Below are positions 36,968-46,313 of a stretch of 64,000 bases of DNA, piece after piece. Made by a program: the position numbers and the translations under genes. Source of the DNA: Verrucomicrobiota bacterium (GTDB taxonomy: Bacteria; Verrucomicrobiota; Verrucomicrobiia; Verrucomicrobiales; Akkermansiaceae). Position 1 is the first letter of the stretch. Each line of letters starts with the position of its first letter. The DNA is taken from NCBI GenBank assembly GCA_004294095.1, contig RDZR01000031.1, forward strand, positions 1 to 64,000, in the 5' to 3' direction. The notes beneath the pieces were generated by a model, which saw only the letters and a list, made by a program, of their open reading frames with translations, did not search any database and was not told the origin of the DNA.

Positions 36968-37897
36968 TCAGTAGCTACAGCATTTTTTGAACTTACGTCC
37001 ACTTCCACATGGGCATGGATCATTGCGCCCGATTAGTGGTTTTTGGGATACATAAGATTTCGCAGGTGATGATGGTCGAAATTCAGTAGTCTGATGCAAT
37101 TCACTAAGTAACGCAGGGGGAAAGAAAGACTCAGTTGTCACTGACTTGGTGATCGCGGGCTGGAAGCAACACCAGTCTTTCATTTCTAAAATCGCATCAT
37201 CGATGAGGCTGGTATGGCGATCTTCGAATCGAGTTCGCCCATCTTTAGCTCGCTTTTCAATGCTCTCAAGACAATCGAAAAATTCTTCGCACAATTTTTC
37301 TTCAAAAGCTTGGTGCACTTCTGGTAGAAGAGAAACAAATCCTAAATCTCCAGATAGAGTGCAAAGGCTACTCCAAACATGAGAGAACTCGCGCTTTAAT
37401 TTCCCTTGGAAAAGCTCTCGAAAATATCCCTCCAAGTAATCTAAGCTTATCTTTTTTTGATGAAGCAATACGAGGTAAGTTCCCAGTCCTGCAGAAGAAC
37501 GTGCGTATTCGTCAGCATTTGGATCTTCGATCAGATGTTTTAGCGGCTCATCATCTCCATCAAAAACGCTTGCGATGACTTTGAAGATATCCTCAGTAAG
37601 CAGATCTCCAAACAAGTCATCTAGAATTTGGCTTTCCAGATGCATCATCACCATCAGTGGGCGATAAGCACGCGTTTCTCTAAACTGAGCTAAAAGAAAT
37701 ATGGCATAGCTGCAATGCAGGGCTTTTGCACCGTCGCGATAGAGTTTAGGATCTGCAATTACGGCATCTACTAGATCTAGTAGATGCGGAATCATTTCCT
37801 CTTTCCGCGCGATGATTTCTTCAACGGCCGCTTTCGGGAAAGGCCTTGATTTTTTGTAATCAAGTCTGGCGAGAAGTTCTTGGGGTGTGGATGACAT
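36968..37897 (-). CDS. DUF1186-like protein with C-terminal SEC-C zinc motif
   Basis: From the ATG at 37897 (MSSTPQELLARLDYKK) the 309-residue product is mostly helical. It resembles DUF1186-type proteins (MHLESQILDDLFGDLLTEDI, SSAGLGTYLVLLHQKKISL) and ends in a SEC-C motif, IGRNDPCPCGSGRKFKKCC, which binds one zinc. SEC-C tails occur on SecA and many unrelated proteins, where they mediate ribosome or protein contact. The longer frame to 38086 runs into the methyltransferase remnant and is not used. It lies in an island-like stretch without the genome heptamer. The role is unknown. Confidence 0.8.
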   Translation of the reverse strand: MSSTPQELLARLDYKKSRPFPKAAVEEIIARKEEMIPHLLDLVDAVIADPKLYRDGAKALHCSYAIFLLAQFRETRAYRPLMVMMHLESQILDDLFGDLLTEDIFKVIASVFDGDDEPLKHLIEDPNADEYARSSAGLGTYLVLLHQKKISLDYLEGYFRELFQGKLKREFSHVWSSLCTLSGDLGFVSLLPEVHQAFEEKLCEEFFDCLESIEKRAKDGRTRFEDRHTSLIDDAILEMKDWCCFQPAITKSVTTESFFPPALLSELHQTTEFRPSSPAKSYVSQKPLIGRNDPCPCGSGRKFKKCCSY

Positions 37898-37935
37898 GGT
37901 TTTGAAAAAACTGGAAAAGGAATGCGCTGCGATTT

Positions 37936-38626
37936 CACCACATTCACCTGCACGAGAGTCATCGTATCGTTTCCAAAAATGTCGATGAATTTGATGGCAA
38001 CGGTGTAGCGACCGGGCTTGGCGTAGGTGTGGGTAACGGTGATCATTTCCAGTTCGCGTTCGCGGCGGGTGCGGAAGCTTTGCCACTCGTTATCGAAGAT
38101 GTAGGCTCCGGTCCAGCGTTCTTCGACTTCGATGCCCTTCTGCTTGGACTCCTCTAGCACGGCGGGGAAGAGTCCCATCTCGAACTCGAAGGCCAGCACG
38201 TCCACCCGCGTGGCTCCGCGCTTGCGGCATTCCATGATGACTTCCTCCACAAACAGGCGGCCCACCGGCAGATTGATCGGGCAGACGACGACCAAGCGTC
38301 CGGCGGTTTTTCCGTGGAAGAAGGAATCGGGGAGCGCGGGCATCCTGCCGACAATATCTGCACAGTCATCGGGCAAGATGCCCGATGGAGCGACCGAGAC
38401 GGTCGCGCTCCCCACAAAACTGCCGCCGCCCAGTGGCTCGGCGCGGTAGGTCTTGAGGATCAATTCCCGGAATTCCTGTTCCTTGTGGGCGAGTGCCTGC
38501 TCCTTCATTTTTCCACTGAGCCGCCCGCTGTCTTCAAATCCCGCTGCACCTTGATCAGCCGCTTGCGCGTGGTATGGATGTCGAACTTGCCGAGATCGCT
38601 GGTGATCCACTCGCGCCCTAGCTTTT
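37936..38626 (-). pseudogene. Truncated, frameshifted adenine-specific DNA methyltransferase (type III Mod-like)
   Basis: The minus strand reads LGREWITSDLGKFDIHTTRK then RLIKVQRDLKTAGG and meets a stop at 38505-38507. The homologous sequence then resumes in another frame as KEQEFRELILKTYRAEPLGG, HGKTAGRLVVVCPINLPVGR, GATRVDVLAFEFEMGLFPAV and IDIFGNDTMTLVQVNVV. These segments match the C-terminal part of type III/related adenine methyltransferases. The catalytic DPPY and SAM-binding domains are missing, an internal piece of a few dozen residues appears deleted, and a stop lies just upstream of 38626. The one long frame that covers much of it (37792-38631) runs on into the SEC-C gene and is not a real gene. 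Confidence 0.7.
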
Positions 38627-38740
38627 AACAAACTGCTATTTTCACTTGTGTTAGCTAAGTTTCAAAGACTGTTGGATTGATCTCACCCTACACCAGAAGA
38701 TATTTTCCCGCGTATTCTTTCCACATATTGCATAGGAGCA

Positions 38741-38884
38741 GTGGTGACTACGGACGAAGACAGACAGATCACTCAGGCCGGATTCAGATTCTTTATGCCA
38801 GATGAATGGGACACAATGGATGTTTGGATCCGCTACCGTTTGTCAGGCATTCAGATGGAAGAAAAAGCCGAACGCCAAAGATAG
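38741..38884 (+). CDS. Small ORF with good ribosome-binding site (47-48 codons)
   Basis: Two tandem GTG codons (38741, 38744) follow AGGAG at 38734-38738 with proper spacing. The frame reads VVTTDEDRQITQAGFRFFMP then DEWDTMDVWIRYRLSGIQME and ends EKAERQR at a TAG. The acidic-to-amphipathic composition is protein-like. A 12-pair hairpin immediately follows the stop. No family is recognised; it could be a free small protein or the end of a lost gene in this degraded stretch. Confidence 0.4.
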   Translation: MVTTDEDRQITQAGFRFFMPDEWDTMDVWIRYRLSGIQMEEKAERQR

Positions 38885-38910
38885 GTTTGAGCGATAGCCT
38901 CAAACTTATC
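38880..38910 (+). terminator. Hairpin after the 38741 small ORF
   Basis: GATAGGTTTGAG (38880-38891) and CTCAAACTTATC (38899-38910) pair along 12 positions with one G-U, around a seven-base loop. It overlaps the stop codon of the small ORF. No T-run follows. Confidence 0.5.
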
Positions 38911-39018
38911 GTTTGTTGAACGAGCCTGGGGGCGAGGCAGGTGGGTTACTCCACATGCCCTCATATCAAAAATACTCTGAAAAATAGATCAGGGTTTGAC
39001 TTTTAATAAACCAGCACC

Positions 39019-40476
39019 ATGGATATTTCACGCATGCGTATTGTTCGTATTTGGCTGGGGTTGATGCTCAGGTTTTTTGGAATCAGCCTCGCGGGAGGGA
39101 TCTTGGGTTGTGCGGTGCCATCGCCGGACAGTCAGATGGGGAATTTGGCCTCTCCTTCGAGCTGGGCTGCGTCGCGCGAGGCCAAGGCGGGGATTGATCG
39201 CAATTGGGTCGCCTCATTTGGTGGTGCTGGACTCAAAAACGCGGTGCAAGAAGCGCTCTCATCCAATCAAGACATGCGTGCAGCCGCGGCACGAGTGGAT
39301 CAAGCCGCGGCGGAGGCACGCATCGCCGGTGCTGGCCGCTTGCCATCGCTCAGCGCGGGTGCTTCTGGCCAACGCTCGAAGCAAAATTTCATCGGTTTCC
39401 CAAGTGGTGGGGGCGGCGAGGGGCTTTCCAGTCTTTTTGATCAATTTGGCGTCTCCTTGAGTGCGGCATGGGAGCTGGATGTATGGGGAAAAATGAGAGC
39501 GAATCAACAAGCTGCCATCGCGGATGCCGAGGCGAGTGAGCGCGATTTTCAAGCAGCGCGCGTCTCGCTTGCGGCGCAAGTGACCAAGGCATGGCTCGCT
39601 TTGGCGGAAGCCAATGAGCAAGTAAAACTGGCGGAAGAGGGGCTAGTTGCTCGGCGCACCTTGGCCAGTGCGGTGCGGGAGAGATTTGATCGAGCGATTG
39701 ATACAGATGGAGGATCTGCCGCGCAAGTGCGTCTAACAGCCGCCGAGGTTTCCAATGGAGAAGGTCAACTCGCGCAACGCAAACAAGAGCGTGAGCGCGT
39801 GATCCGCCAGATGGAAATTTTGCTTGGCCGCTATCCATCGGGTTCATGGATCGGGGCCGCCGTGATGCCAAATTTTCCGCGCCAAACACCGGCCGGTTTG
39901 CCGTCCGAATTGCTGTTGCGGCGCCCGGATATACTCGCGGCGGAGCGCCGACTTGCGGCCGCCACCAGTAAGCGCCGTGAAGCGAGATTGGCGCGTTTTC
40001 CAAGCATACGCCTCACCGCAAGTTCCGGGACCAATAGCGACGCATTAGGGCGAGTGCTGCGCAGTGATTTAGGCATTTGGTCGTTGGCTGGCAGCGTCAC
40101 TCAGCCGATTTTTGAAGGTGGCAAACTGTTAGCGAGTGAGCAGCGTGCGAGTGCCAAAGAGCGCGAGGAAATGGCCATTTTGCAAAAAACCGTGCTCGCT
40201 GCTTTTGGCGAGGTGGAGCAGTCACTCGCCGCAGAATCATTTCTAGCAGAACGCGAAAGAGCCGCCAAACAAACCAAAGCAATGGCGAGTGAAGCTGCCC
40301 AACGCGCGGATGAAGAATTTAGTGCGGGAACAGGCGATGTGTTGACGCTCATCGATGCGAAAAAGTTAGAAATCGATAGTGCTTCCCAATACGTTGCCAT
40401 CCGCAGACTGCGATTGGAAAATCGGGTGGACCTCCACCTCGCGCTGGGTGGGGATTTTTCGGTTTCCCCAAAATAA
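39019..40476 (+). CDS. RND efflux outer-membrane factor lipoprotein (NodT/OprM family)
   Basis: The 485-residue protein has a lipoprotein signal peptide ending SLAGGILGC and the two OEP repeats of TolC-like channels: ALSSNQDMRAAAARVDQAAA / LSAAWELDVWGKMRANQQAA and LRRPDILAAERRLAAATSKR / AGSVTQPIFEGGKLLASEQ. It forms the outer-membrane exit duct of the RND pump encoded by the next two genes. ATG 39019 and 39034 are both possible starts. Two adjacent TCTAACA copies follow the stop. Confidence 0.94.
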   Translation: MDISRMRIVRIWLGLMLRFFGISLAGGILGCAVPSPDSQMGNLASPSSWAASREAKAGIDRNWVASFGGAGLKNAVQEALSSNQDMRAAAARVDQAAAEARIAGAGRLPSLSAGASGQRSKQNFIGFPSGGGGEGLSSLFDQFGVSLSAAWELDVWGKMRANQQAAIADAEASERDFQAARVSLAAQVTKAWLALAEANEQVKLAEEGLVARRTLASAVRERFDRAIDTDGGSAAQVRLTAAEVSNGEGQLAQRKQERERVIRQMEILLGRYPSGSWIGAAVMPNFPRQTPAGLPSELLLRRPDILAAERRLAAATSKRREARLARFPSIRLTASSGTNSDALGRVLRSDLGIWSLAGSVTQPIFEGGKLLASEQRASAKEREEMAILQKTVLAAFGEVEQSLAAESFLAERERAAKQTKAMASEAAQRADEEFSAGTGDVLTLIDAKKLEIDSASQYVAIRRLRLENRVDLHLALGGDFSVSPK

Positions 40477-40490
40477 TCTAACATCTAACA
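40477..40490. repeat. Tandem TCTAACA TCTAACA
   Basis: Two heptamer copies lie head to tail with no gap immediately after the outer-membrane factor gene and 14 bases before the fusion-protein ATG. They sit in the spacer of an operon, so they cannot be explained by codon preference. Confidence 0.7.
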
Positions 40491-40504
40491 CATTTCCAAT
40501 TTTT

Positions 40505-41680
40505 ATGCACGAAGAAGCTGAAAAAAATCGGCAAGCTCAACTCAGAGCAGTCATTTCATTTGTAGCGATCGTGTTGGTGATTATCATCACGGTGATCGGC
40601 ATGATCGTGATGAAGCTCAACAAAGCTGAGGCCAAAGAAGAGCCCAAGCCGCGGCCGATTCAATCGGTGGAAGTTGTTCCAGCAACAGTCGTCACTCACA
40701 TTGTTCAAATCACCAGCCAAGGCGTGGTGGAAAGCTCGCGCGAGACGGATCTCGCTGCGGAAGTTTCTGGGCGGGTCAAAGCGATTTCGCCCAATCTTAA
40801 GCGTGGCGGCATCGTCAAGGCTCAAGAGACGTTGGTGGAAATCGAGTCCGCTGACTACGCGGCGGCGTTGGCAACTGCAGAGGTGACTTTGGCAGATTCG
40901 CAAGTCGCACTCGAGCAAGAAAAGGCCCGCACGGAACAAGCCAAGATCGATTGGCAGAAGTTAGGCCGTGGTGAGCCGAGCAATCCGCTCGTTTTGCGCG
41001 GTCCGCAACTGGCAGCTGCCGAGGCGAAAGTGGATGCGGCGATGGCCGAGGTGGAACGCGCGCGCCGCAATCTTGAGCGCACAAAAATCATGGCACCTTT
41101 CGCCGCGGGTGTGCGTCTTGCTGAAGCGGAAATCGGGGCGGTGCTGAACATGGGCAAACGCGTGGCAACGCTATACTCGCTCGAATCCCTCGAGGTCAGC
41201 CTGCCATTGAGCATGGAAGACTTTGGCTTTCTGAATCGTGAAGAAACCGCGGTGGTGAAATTGATCGGACGCATGGGTGGGGAGACTTATGAGTGGCAAG
41301 CGAGTGCCCTGAGATTGGCCCCTGAGATCGACCGCCAGAGTTTATCTGCGCATTTTGTCGTTAGATTGTTAGAAAATAAAAATTCGCCATTTCCACTGCC
41401 ACCGGTCGGGCTATTTGTGGAGGCGAAAATTGAGGGAAAAAAACTTCCTAACATGATCGAGATTCCACGCAATGCGTTGTTAGACGCAAATCGCGTGATG
41501 CTGGCCAATGCGGAAAACAAGCTTGAATTTCGCGATGTGGATGTCATTCGCGTCACGCCGCAAGTGGCCATTTTACGCAGCGGGATTGCTGCTGGGGAGA
41601 AAGTAATCACCACCCGTGTTTCATCGGCGATTGCTGGCATTGATCTCATCATTCAAAGCAAGAAGGAGGAGAAAAAATGA
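40505..41680 (+). CDS. RND efflux periplasmic adaptor (membrane fusion protein)
   Basis: The 391-residue protein has an N-terminal membrane anchor (AVISFVAIVLVIIITVIGMI), a lipoyl/beta-barrel segment (GVVESSRETDLAAEVSGRVK), a long coiled hairpin (about residues 110-195, ALATAEVTLADSQVALEQEK) and the returning barrel domain. It bridges the inner-membrane pump and the outer-membrane channel. The stop overlaps the pump start by ATGA. ATG 40505 is preferred; the frame is open further upstream but over the previous gene. Confidence 0.94.
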   Translation: MHEEAEKNRQAQLRAVISFVAIVLVIIITVIGMIVMKLNKAEAKEEPKPRPIQSVEVVPATVVTHIVQITSQGVVESSRETDLAAEVSGRVKAISPNLKRGGIVKAQETLVEIESADYAAALATAEVTLADSQVALEQEKARTEQAKIDWQKLGRGEPSNPLVLRGPQLAAAEAKVDAAMAEVERARRNLERTKIMAPFAAGVRLAEAEIGAVLNMGKRVATLYSLESLEVSLPLSMEDFGFLNREETAVVKLIGRMGGETYEWQASALRLAPEIDRQSLSAHFVVRLLENKNSPFPLPPVGLFVEAKIEGKKLPNMIEIPRNALLDANRVMLANAENKLEFRDVDVIRVTPQVAILRSGIAAGEKVITTRVSSAIAGIDLIIQSKKEEKK

Positions 41681-44600
41681 GGGGATCGGTGAAATGGTTT
41701 GCGCGCAATCACGTCGCCGGAAATTTTTTAATGCTCGCGGTGATGCTGGCGGGTTTCGCCACCTGGTTCACCTTGAAAAAGGAAATTTTCCCGGACCTCG
41801 CGATCGATATGGTCTTGGTGCGGGTGGTTTACCCGAATGCCACGCCGGAAGAAGTTGAGCGCGGTGTTTGTGTGCCGATTGAAGAATCGATTGCTGATTT
41901 GCAGGGAATCAAAAAAGTTCGCAGCACGTCATCGCAAAATGTTGGCAGCGTCGTGGTCGAGGTCGAGACGGGCTACAATGTTCGCGAAGTGATGAATGAT
42001 GTGAAATCACGAGTGGATGCGATTGATACATTTCCCGAAGAAGCGGAGATGCCTATCGTCGAGGAAATCGTCATTAAAAATCCGGTGATGAGCCTCACGC
42101 TCACTGCGGATACGGATGAAGCAACCAGGCGCAAACTGGCAGAACAAGTGCGTGATGAATTGCTTACTTACAGTCTTGGACCGCCGACGACGGTCGGTGA
42201 GTTTTTTGCAAAAATGTTCCGCGGCGAGCCGAGCATTAGCCAGGTGGAACTGGCGGGCACGCGCCCATACGAAATTTCCATTGAGTTATCCGAAGACCGC
42301 CTAACAGAATTGAAGTTAAAGCTGTCTGACGTCGCTGCGGCCGTTCGTGGCAATACGCTAGATTTGCCCAGCGGCTCGATCCGCACCCAGCGCGGCGAGG
42401 TGATTCTGCGGGCGATGGGAAAGCGCTACCAAGCGGCTGAGCTGGCCAGCATTCCAATCACCACCTTACCCGATGGCAGTGTGGTGCGGTTGGGCGATGT
42501 GGCAAAACTGATCGATGGATTTGAAGAGGTGGACATCAATACCCGCTTCGATGGTGAAGAGGCACTCGTGATCAATATTTTCCGCGTGGGCAATGAAGAC
42601 ACTCTAACACTTGCTGCGATGGTTAAAAAATACATCGCTGAATCGAAGGGGAAATTGCCAGAAGGAGTCACGCTATCGATCTGGAATGATCAGAGCAGCT
42701 ACCTGTTAGGCCGCTTGGAATTATTGCAACGGAATGCCATCGTTGGGCTCCTGTTGGTGTTGCTGGTTCTCACACTTTTTTTGCGCCCATCGCTGGCATT
42801 GCTGGTGGCATTGGGCATTCCGCTTTCGTTTGCCGGTGGCATTTGGCTGATGCCGTTCTTCGGGATTTCGGTGAACATGATTTCTCTTTTTGCGTTCATT
42901 TTAGTGTTAGGGATTGTGGTGGATGATGCGATTGTCACGGGGGAAAATGTTTACACGCGCATTCAGCGCGGGGAGCATCCAAGCGTCGCCGCATGGAAGG
43001 GGACCAGCGAGGTCAGCACCGTGGTGGTCTTCGGCGTGCTGACGACGATGGTCGCCTTCACGCCGATGCTCGGGCTGAGTGGGGTGAGTGGAAAAATTTG
43101 GCCTAACATCCCGTTAGTCGTGATTCCGACCTTGGCGTTTTCTCTCCTCCAATCGAAGTTTGTTCTCCCTTCGCATTTGGCATTATTGTCGCCGACGGAT
43201 CACAGCAAGAAGGTGAACATTTTGTTCCGTATGCAGCGAAAAATTTCGGGCAGCTTGGAAGTTTTTGTTGAGAAAATCTATCAGCCCGCGCTCAACTTTG
43301 CGCTACACTGGCGTTATGTGACGGCGACCATTTTCATCGCCATTTTATTTCTATCCGTTAGTTTTGTGGGCAATGGGTTGATTAAATTCAAATTTTTCCC
43401 CGATGTGGAGGGCGATATTTTGAGTGCCAAGTTAGAATTGGCGCAAGGTGTTCCGTTTGAAGAAAACCAGCGAGCGATCCAACAAATCGAGGCGGCAGCC
43501 GTTCAGCTTGGGGAGAAATTTAAGACTCGCGATGGGAAAAGCATCATCAAGCACATCTTGAGCAGTGCCGGCACCCAGCCATTTCAGACCGGAGTTGCCG
43601 CTGGTGGTGTGCCTGTGGCCAGCCACATTGGTGAAGTCACCATCGAGTTGGCCAAAGCCGCTAGCCGCGATGTGACATCGGAAACGCTGGTGGCGGAGTG
43701 GCGCCGGATGACGGGTGGGATTCCGGGAATTGTCGAGTTGAGCTTCCAAGCGGAAACAGCTGCGGGCGGCAACGCGATTGATGTCAATCTAACAGGCCCT
43801 AATCTTGAACTGCTCGAGGAAGCCACTCTCTTCGCGAAAGATGGCTTAGCAAATTTTGCCGGAGTCATCGACATCGCCGATTCCAATCGCACCGGTAAAG
43901 ACGAGCTTCGTATCGAACGCTTAACCGCCGCGGGCAAAGCGATGGGCTTCCGTCTCGAAGACATCGCCCTCCAAGTGCGGGATGCTTTTTACGGCAATGA
44001 GGTGCAGCGATTGCAGCGTGGCCGCGATGAGGTGAAAGTCATGGTGCGTTTTCCTGAAGCTGATCGCCGCACTCTAACAAGTTTTGAAGAGATGATGGTG
44101 CGAACGTCCAGTGGGGCAGAAGTGCCGCTCAAGCAAGTGGCCGAGCTCACTTGGGGCCGTGGCCCGGCGGTGATCGAGCGCACCGATCGCCAACGCTCGA
44201 TCAAAATCACCGCCGATGTCGAGCCGGGCACGAATTCCAATGAAGTGGTAGCCAAATTTACCGCGCAAAAGTTAGATCGCATCGCGGAAAATTTTCCAAG
44301 CGTGCGCTATGCTTTTGAAGGTGAGCAAAAAGATCAGAACGATAGCGTGCGGGAAATTGGCATCGGCTTTATGGCCTCATTGATCGTGATGTATGTCTTG
44401 ATCGCCATTCCGCTTAAATCATATTACCAGCCGATCATCATCATGTCGGTGATTCCGTTCGGCTTAGTCGGTGCGATTTTTGGCCACTGGCTTCTCGGCT
44501 ACAACTTGAGCATCATGTCCATGTGCGGACTGGTGGCCCTCGCCGGCGTGGTGGTCAATGATTCGTTGGTGATGGTGGATTACGTCAATCGCCATAAAAA

Positions 44601-44898
44601 TGACTCGACCAGTTTACGCCAAGCCGCAATCGATGCCGGCGGGCGGCGATTCCGTGCGATCCTTTTGACTTCTCTCACCACCTTCATCGGCATTATGCCG
44701 CTTGTGTTAGAGACGGACGTGCAGGGCAAATTTTTAGCCCCGATGGCCGTTTCCCTCGCCTTCGGAATTTTATTCGCCACCGTCATCACCCTCTTTTTGG
44801 TGCCGTGTATCTATCTGATCTTGGAGGATCCGAAGATTTTTTTCGCAAAAATGCGCGAACGCAAAAAAGCCACGGCTACTCTCGAGAGTCGCGGATGA
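41677..44898 (+). CDS. RND efflux pump permease (HAE-1/AcrB family)
   Basis: The 1073-residue pump starts VKWFARNHVAGNFLMLAVML (TM1) followed by KKEIFPDLAIDMVLVRVVYP and GVCVPIEESIADLQGIKKV. The proton-relay helix carries GIVVDDAIVTGENVYTRIQR (TM4 Asp-Asp). The second half repeats the layout, ending near VALAGVVVNDSLVMVDYVNR. It belongs to AcrB-like RND exporters with three TM-plus-porter repeats; it has GxxxD, D-D and R residues typical of active pumps. Substrate range is unknown. No TetR or MarR regulator is adjacent, unlike most such operons. Confidence 0.95.
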   Translation: MRGSVKWFARNHVAGNFLMLAVMLAGFATWFTLKKEIFPDLAIDMVLVRVVYPNATPEEVERGVCVPIEESIADLQGIKKVRSTSSQNVGSVVVEVETGYNVREVMNDVKSRVDAIDTFPEEAEMPIVEEIVIKNPVMSLTLTADTDEATRRKLAEQVRDELLTYSLGPPTTVGEFFAKMFRGEPSISQVELAGTRPYEISIELSEDRLTELKLKLSDVAAAVRGNTLDLPSGSIRTQRGEVILRAMGKRYQAAELASIPITTLPDGSVVRLGDVAKLIDGFEEVDINTRFDGEEALVINIFRVGNEDTLTLAAMVKKYIAESKGKLPEGVTLSIWNDQSSYLLGRLELLQRNAIVGLLLVLLVLTLFLRPSLALLVALGIPLSFAGGIWLMPFFGISVNMISLFAFILVLGIVVDDAIVTGENVYTRIQRGEHPSVAAWKGTSEVSTVVVFGVLTTMVAFTPMLGLSGVSGKIWPNIPLVVIPTLAFSLLQSKFVLPSHLALLSPTDHSKKVNILFRMQRKISGSLEVFVEKIYQPALNFALHWRYVTATIFIAILFLSVSFVGNGLIKFKFFPDVEGDILSAKLELAQGVPFEENQRAIQQIEAAAVQLGEKFKTRDGKSIIKHILSSAGTQPFQTGVAAGGVPVASHIGEVTIELAKAASRDVTSETLVAEWRRMTGGIPGIVELSFQAETAAGGNAIDVNLTGPNLELLEEATLFAKDGLANFAGVIDIADSNRTGKDELRIERLTAAGKAMGFRLEDIALQVRDAFYGNEVQRLQRGRDEVKVMVRFPEADRRTLTSFEEMMVRTSSGAEVPLKQVAELTWGRGPAVIERTDRQRSIKITADVEPGTNSNEVVAKFTAQKLDRIAENFPSVRYAFEGEQKDQNDSVREIGIGFMASLIVMYVLIAIPLKSYYQPIIIMSVIPFGLVGAIFGHWLLGYNLSIMSMCGLVALAGVVVNDSLVMVDYVNRHKNDSTSLRQAAIDAGGRRFRAILLTSLTTFIGIMPLVLETDVQGKFLAPMAVSLAFGILFATVITLFLVPCIYLILEDPKIFFAKMRERKKATATLESRG

Positions 44899-46309
44899 CG
44901 AGCAGGCGGATCTCCGTCATATCTTCCATTGCGAAGCGGATGCCCTCGCGACCGAGGCCGCTGTCTTTCACGCCGCCGTAGGGCATGTGATCGACGCGCC
45001 AAGAAGGCACATCGCCGATGACCACGCCGCCGACTTCGAGGTGGTCCCACGCTTTCATGGCTTTGTGAATATCGCGGGTGAAAATGCCGGCTTGAAGACC
45101 GAAGGCGGAATCGTTGACGGTGGCCAGCGCGGCATCGAATGATGAAAATTTTGAGAGCACGGCAACTGGGCCGAAGGCCTCCTCGCAGACGATGGATTCA
45201 CCGGCGGGGACGTTTTCTAACAGAGTTGCAGCCAAGACTGGACCTTGGCGTTGGCCTCCGCAGAGCACGTTGGCTCCGGCTTTTTTGGCGGAAGCGATCC
45301 AAGCCTCTAAGCGTTGGGCTTCTTTTTCGGTAATCATCGGGCCGATGAAGGTCGTTTCCTCGAGCGGATCGCCGGAAATGAGTTTTTGTGTGGCAGTGAC
45401 CAACGCATCGCGGAAGACGTCATAAATCGCTTCGTGGACGATGATGCGCTGCACGCCGATGCAGCTTTGGCCGCTTTGATAAAATGCGCCAAACACCACT
45501 CGCTCAACCGCAGCAGGAATATCGGTATCCGCATCGATGATGACTGCGGCATTTCCGCCGAGTTCGAGAACGGTCTTTTTCTTGCCCGCCTTGGCCTTGA
45601 GTGCCCAGCCGACATCGGGTGAGCCGGTGAAGGAAAGAAGCTTCAAGCGATCATCGGTGGTGAAAAGTTCCGCGCCATCGCGGCTACATGGCAGGATGGA
45701 AAAAGCTCCTTCCGGGAGATCGGTCTCGGCTAAAATTTCGCCGATGATGAGTGCGCCAATCGGCGTGAGGCTGGCTGGTTTTAAGACAAATGGGCAGCCG
45801 ACGGCGAGCGCTGGAGCGATCTTGTGTGCGGCAAGATTGAGCGGAAAATTGAAGGGACTGATGAACGAGCAGGGACCAATCGGCACCCGTTTCCACATTC
45901 CGCGGTAGCCTTCAGCGCGGGCGCTGATGTCCATCGGCATCACTTCGCCAACCATGCGGGTGGCTTCTCCTGCGGCGACTTTGAAGGTATCGATTAAACG
46001 TGAGACTTCGCCGCGCGAGTCCTTGATGGGTTTCCCGGCCTCGATGCACAGCGCATGAGCAAGCTCGTCTTTGCGCTCCTCGAAGCGGCGGACGCAGTGA
46101 AGCAACACAGCTTCACGCTTGTGCGAGGGCATTTCAGCCATCGGCGCGGCGGCAGCCACGGCGGCAGCGATCGCGCTATCGATGCTGGCAGTATCTGCCA
46201 GTGGCACATGAGCGACGACCTCTCCGCTGAACTTGTTGGTCACAGCGAGATCGAAATTCGGCGTTTGTGGACGGCTGGCGAGATAAAGTGGGTAGTTTTT
46301 TTTCAACAT
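44876..46309 (-). CDS. NAD(P)-dependent aldehyde dehydrogenase
   Basis: The 477-residue enzyme (from ATG 46309) has ISPFNFPLNLAAHKIAPALA, LLSFTGSPDVGWALKAKAGK, the catalytic Glu in TVLELGGNAAVIID and the catalytic Cys in FYQSGQSCIGVQRIIVHEA. The SCIGVQR motif is shared by lactaldehyde, phosphonoacetaldehyde and related dehydrogenases. It is divergent from a LacI-type regulator and near amine-degradation genes, so an amino- or acylamino-aldehyde is a likely substrate, by context only. The stop region overlaps the end of the convergent RND pump gene by 23 bases. A longer frame to 46363 would overlap the operator region. Confidence 0.92.
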   Translation of the reverse strand: MLKKNYPLYLASRPQTPNFDLAVTNKFSGEVVAHVPLADTASIDSAIAAAVAAAAPMAEMPSHKREAVLLHCVRRFEERKDELAHALCIEAGKPIKDSRGEVSRLIDTFKVAAGEATRMVGEVMPMDISARAEGYRGMWKRVPIGPCSFISPFNFPLNLAAHKIAPALAVGCPFVLKPASLTPIGALIIGEILAETDLPEGAFSILPCSRDGAELFTTDDRLKLLSFTGSPDVGWALKAKAGKKKTVLELGGNAAVIIDADTDIPAAVERVVFGAFYQSGQSCIGVQRIIVHEAIYDVFRDALVTATQKLISGDPLEETTFIGPMITEKEAQRLEAWIASAKKAGANVLCGGQRQGPVLAATLLENVPAGESIVCEEAFGPVAVLSKFSSFDAALATVNDSAFGLQAGIFTRDIHKAMKAWDHLEVGGVVIGDVPSWRVDHMPYGGVKDSGLGREGIRFAMEDMTEIRLLVIRDSRE

Positions 46310-46313
46310 GGAA

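Noticed and set aside
36968-37897. SEC-C/DUF1186 protein as a phage-defence gene
   Set aside because: It sits next to a restriction-modification remnant, but the domain has no established defence role and no toxin or nuclease motif is visible.
37792-38631. A 279-codon open frame that could be annotated as one intact gene
   Set aside because: Its N-terminus is out of frame with the methyltransferase homology, its C-terminus reads into the SEC-C gene in the wrong frame, and the methyltransferase core is missing; it is a remnant.
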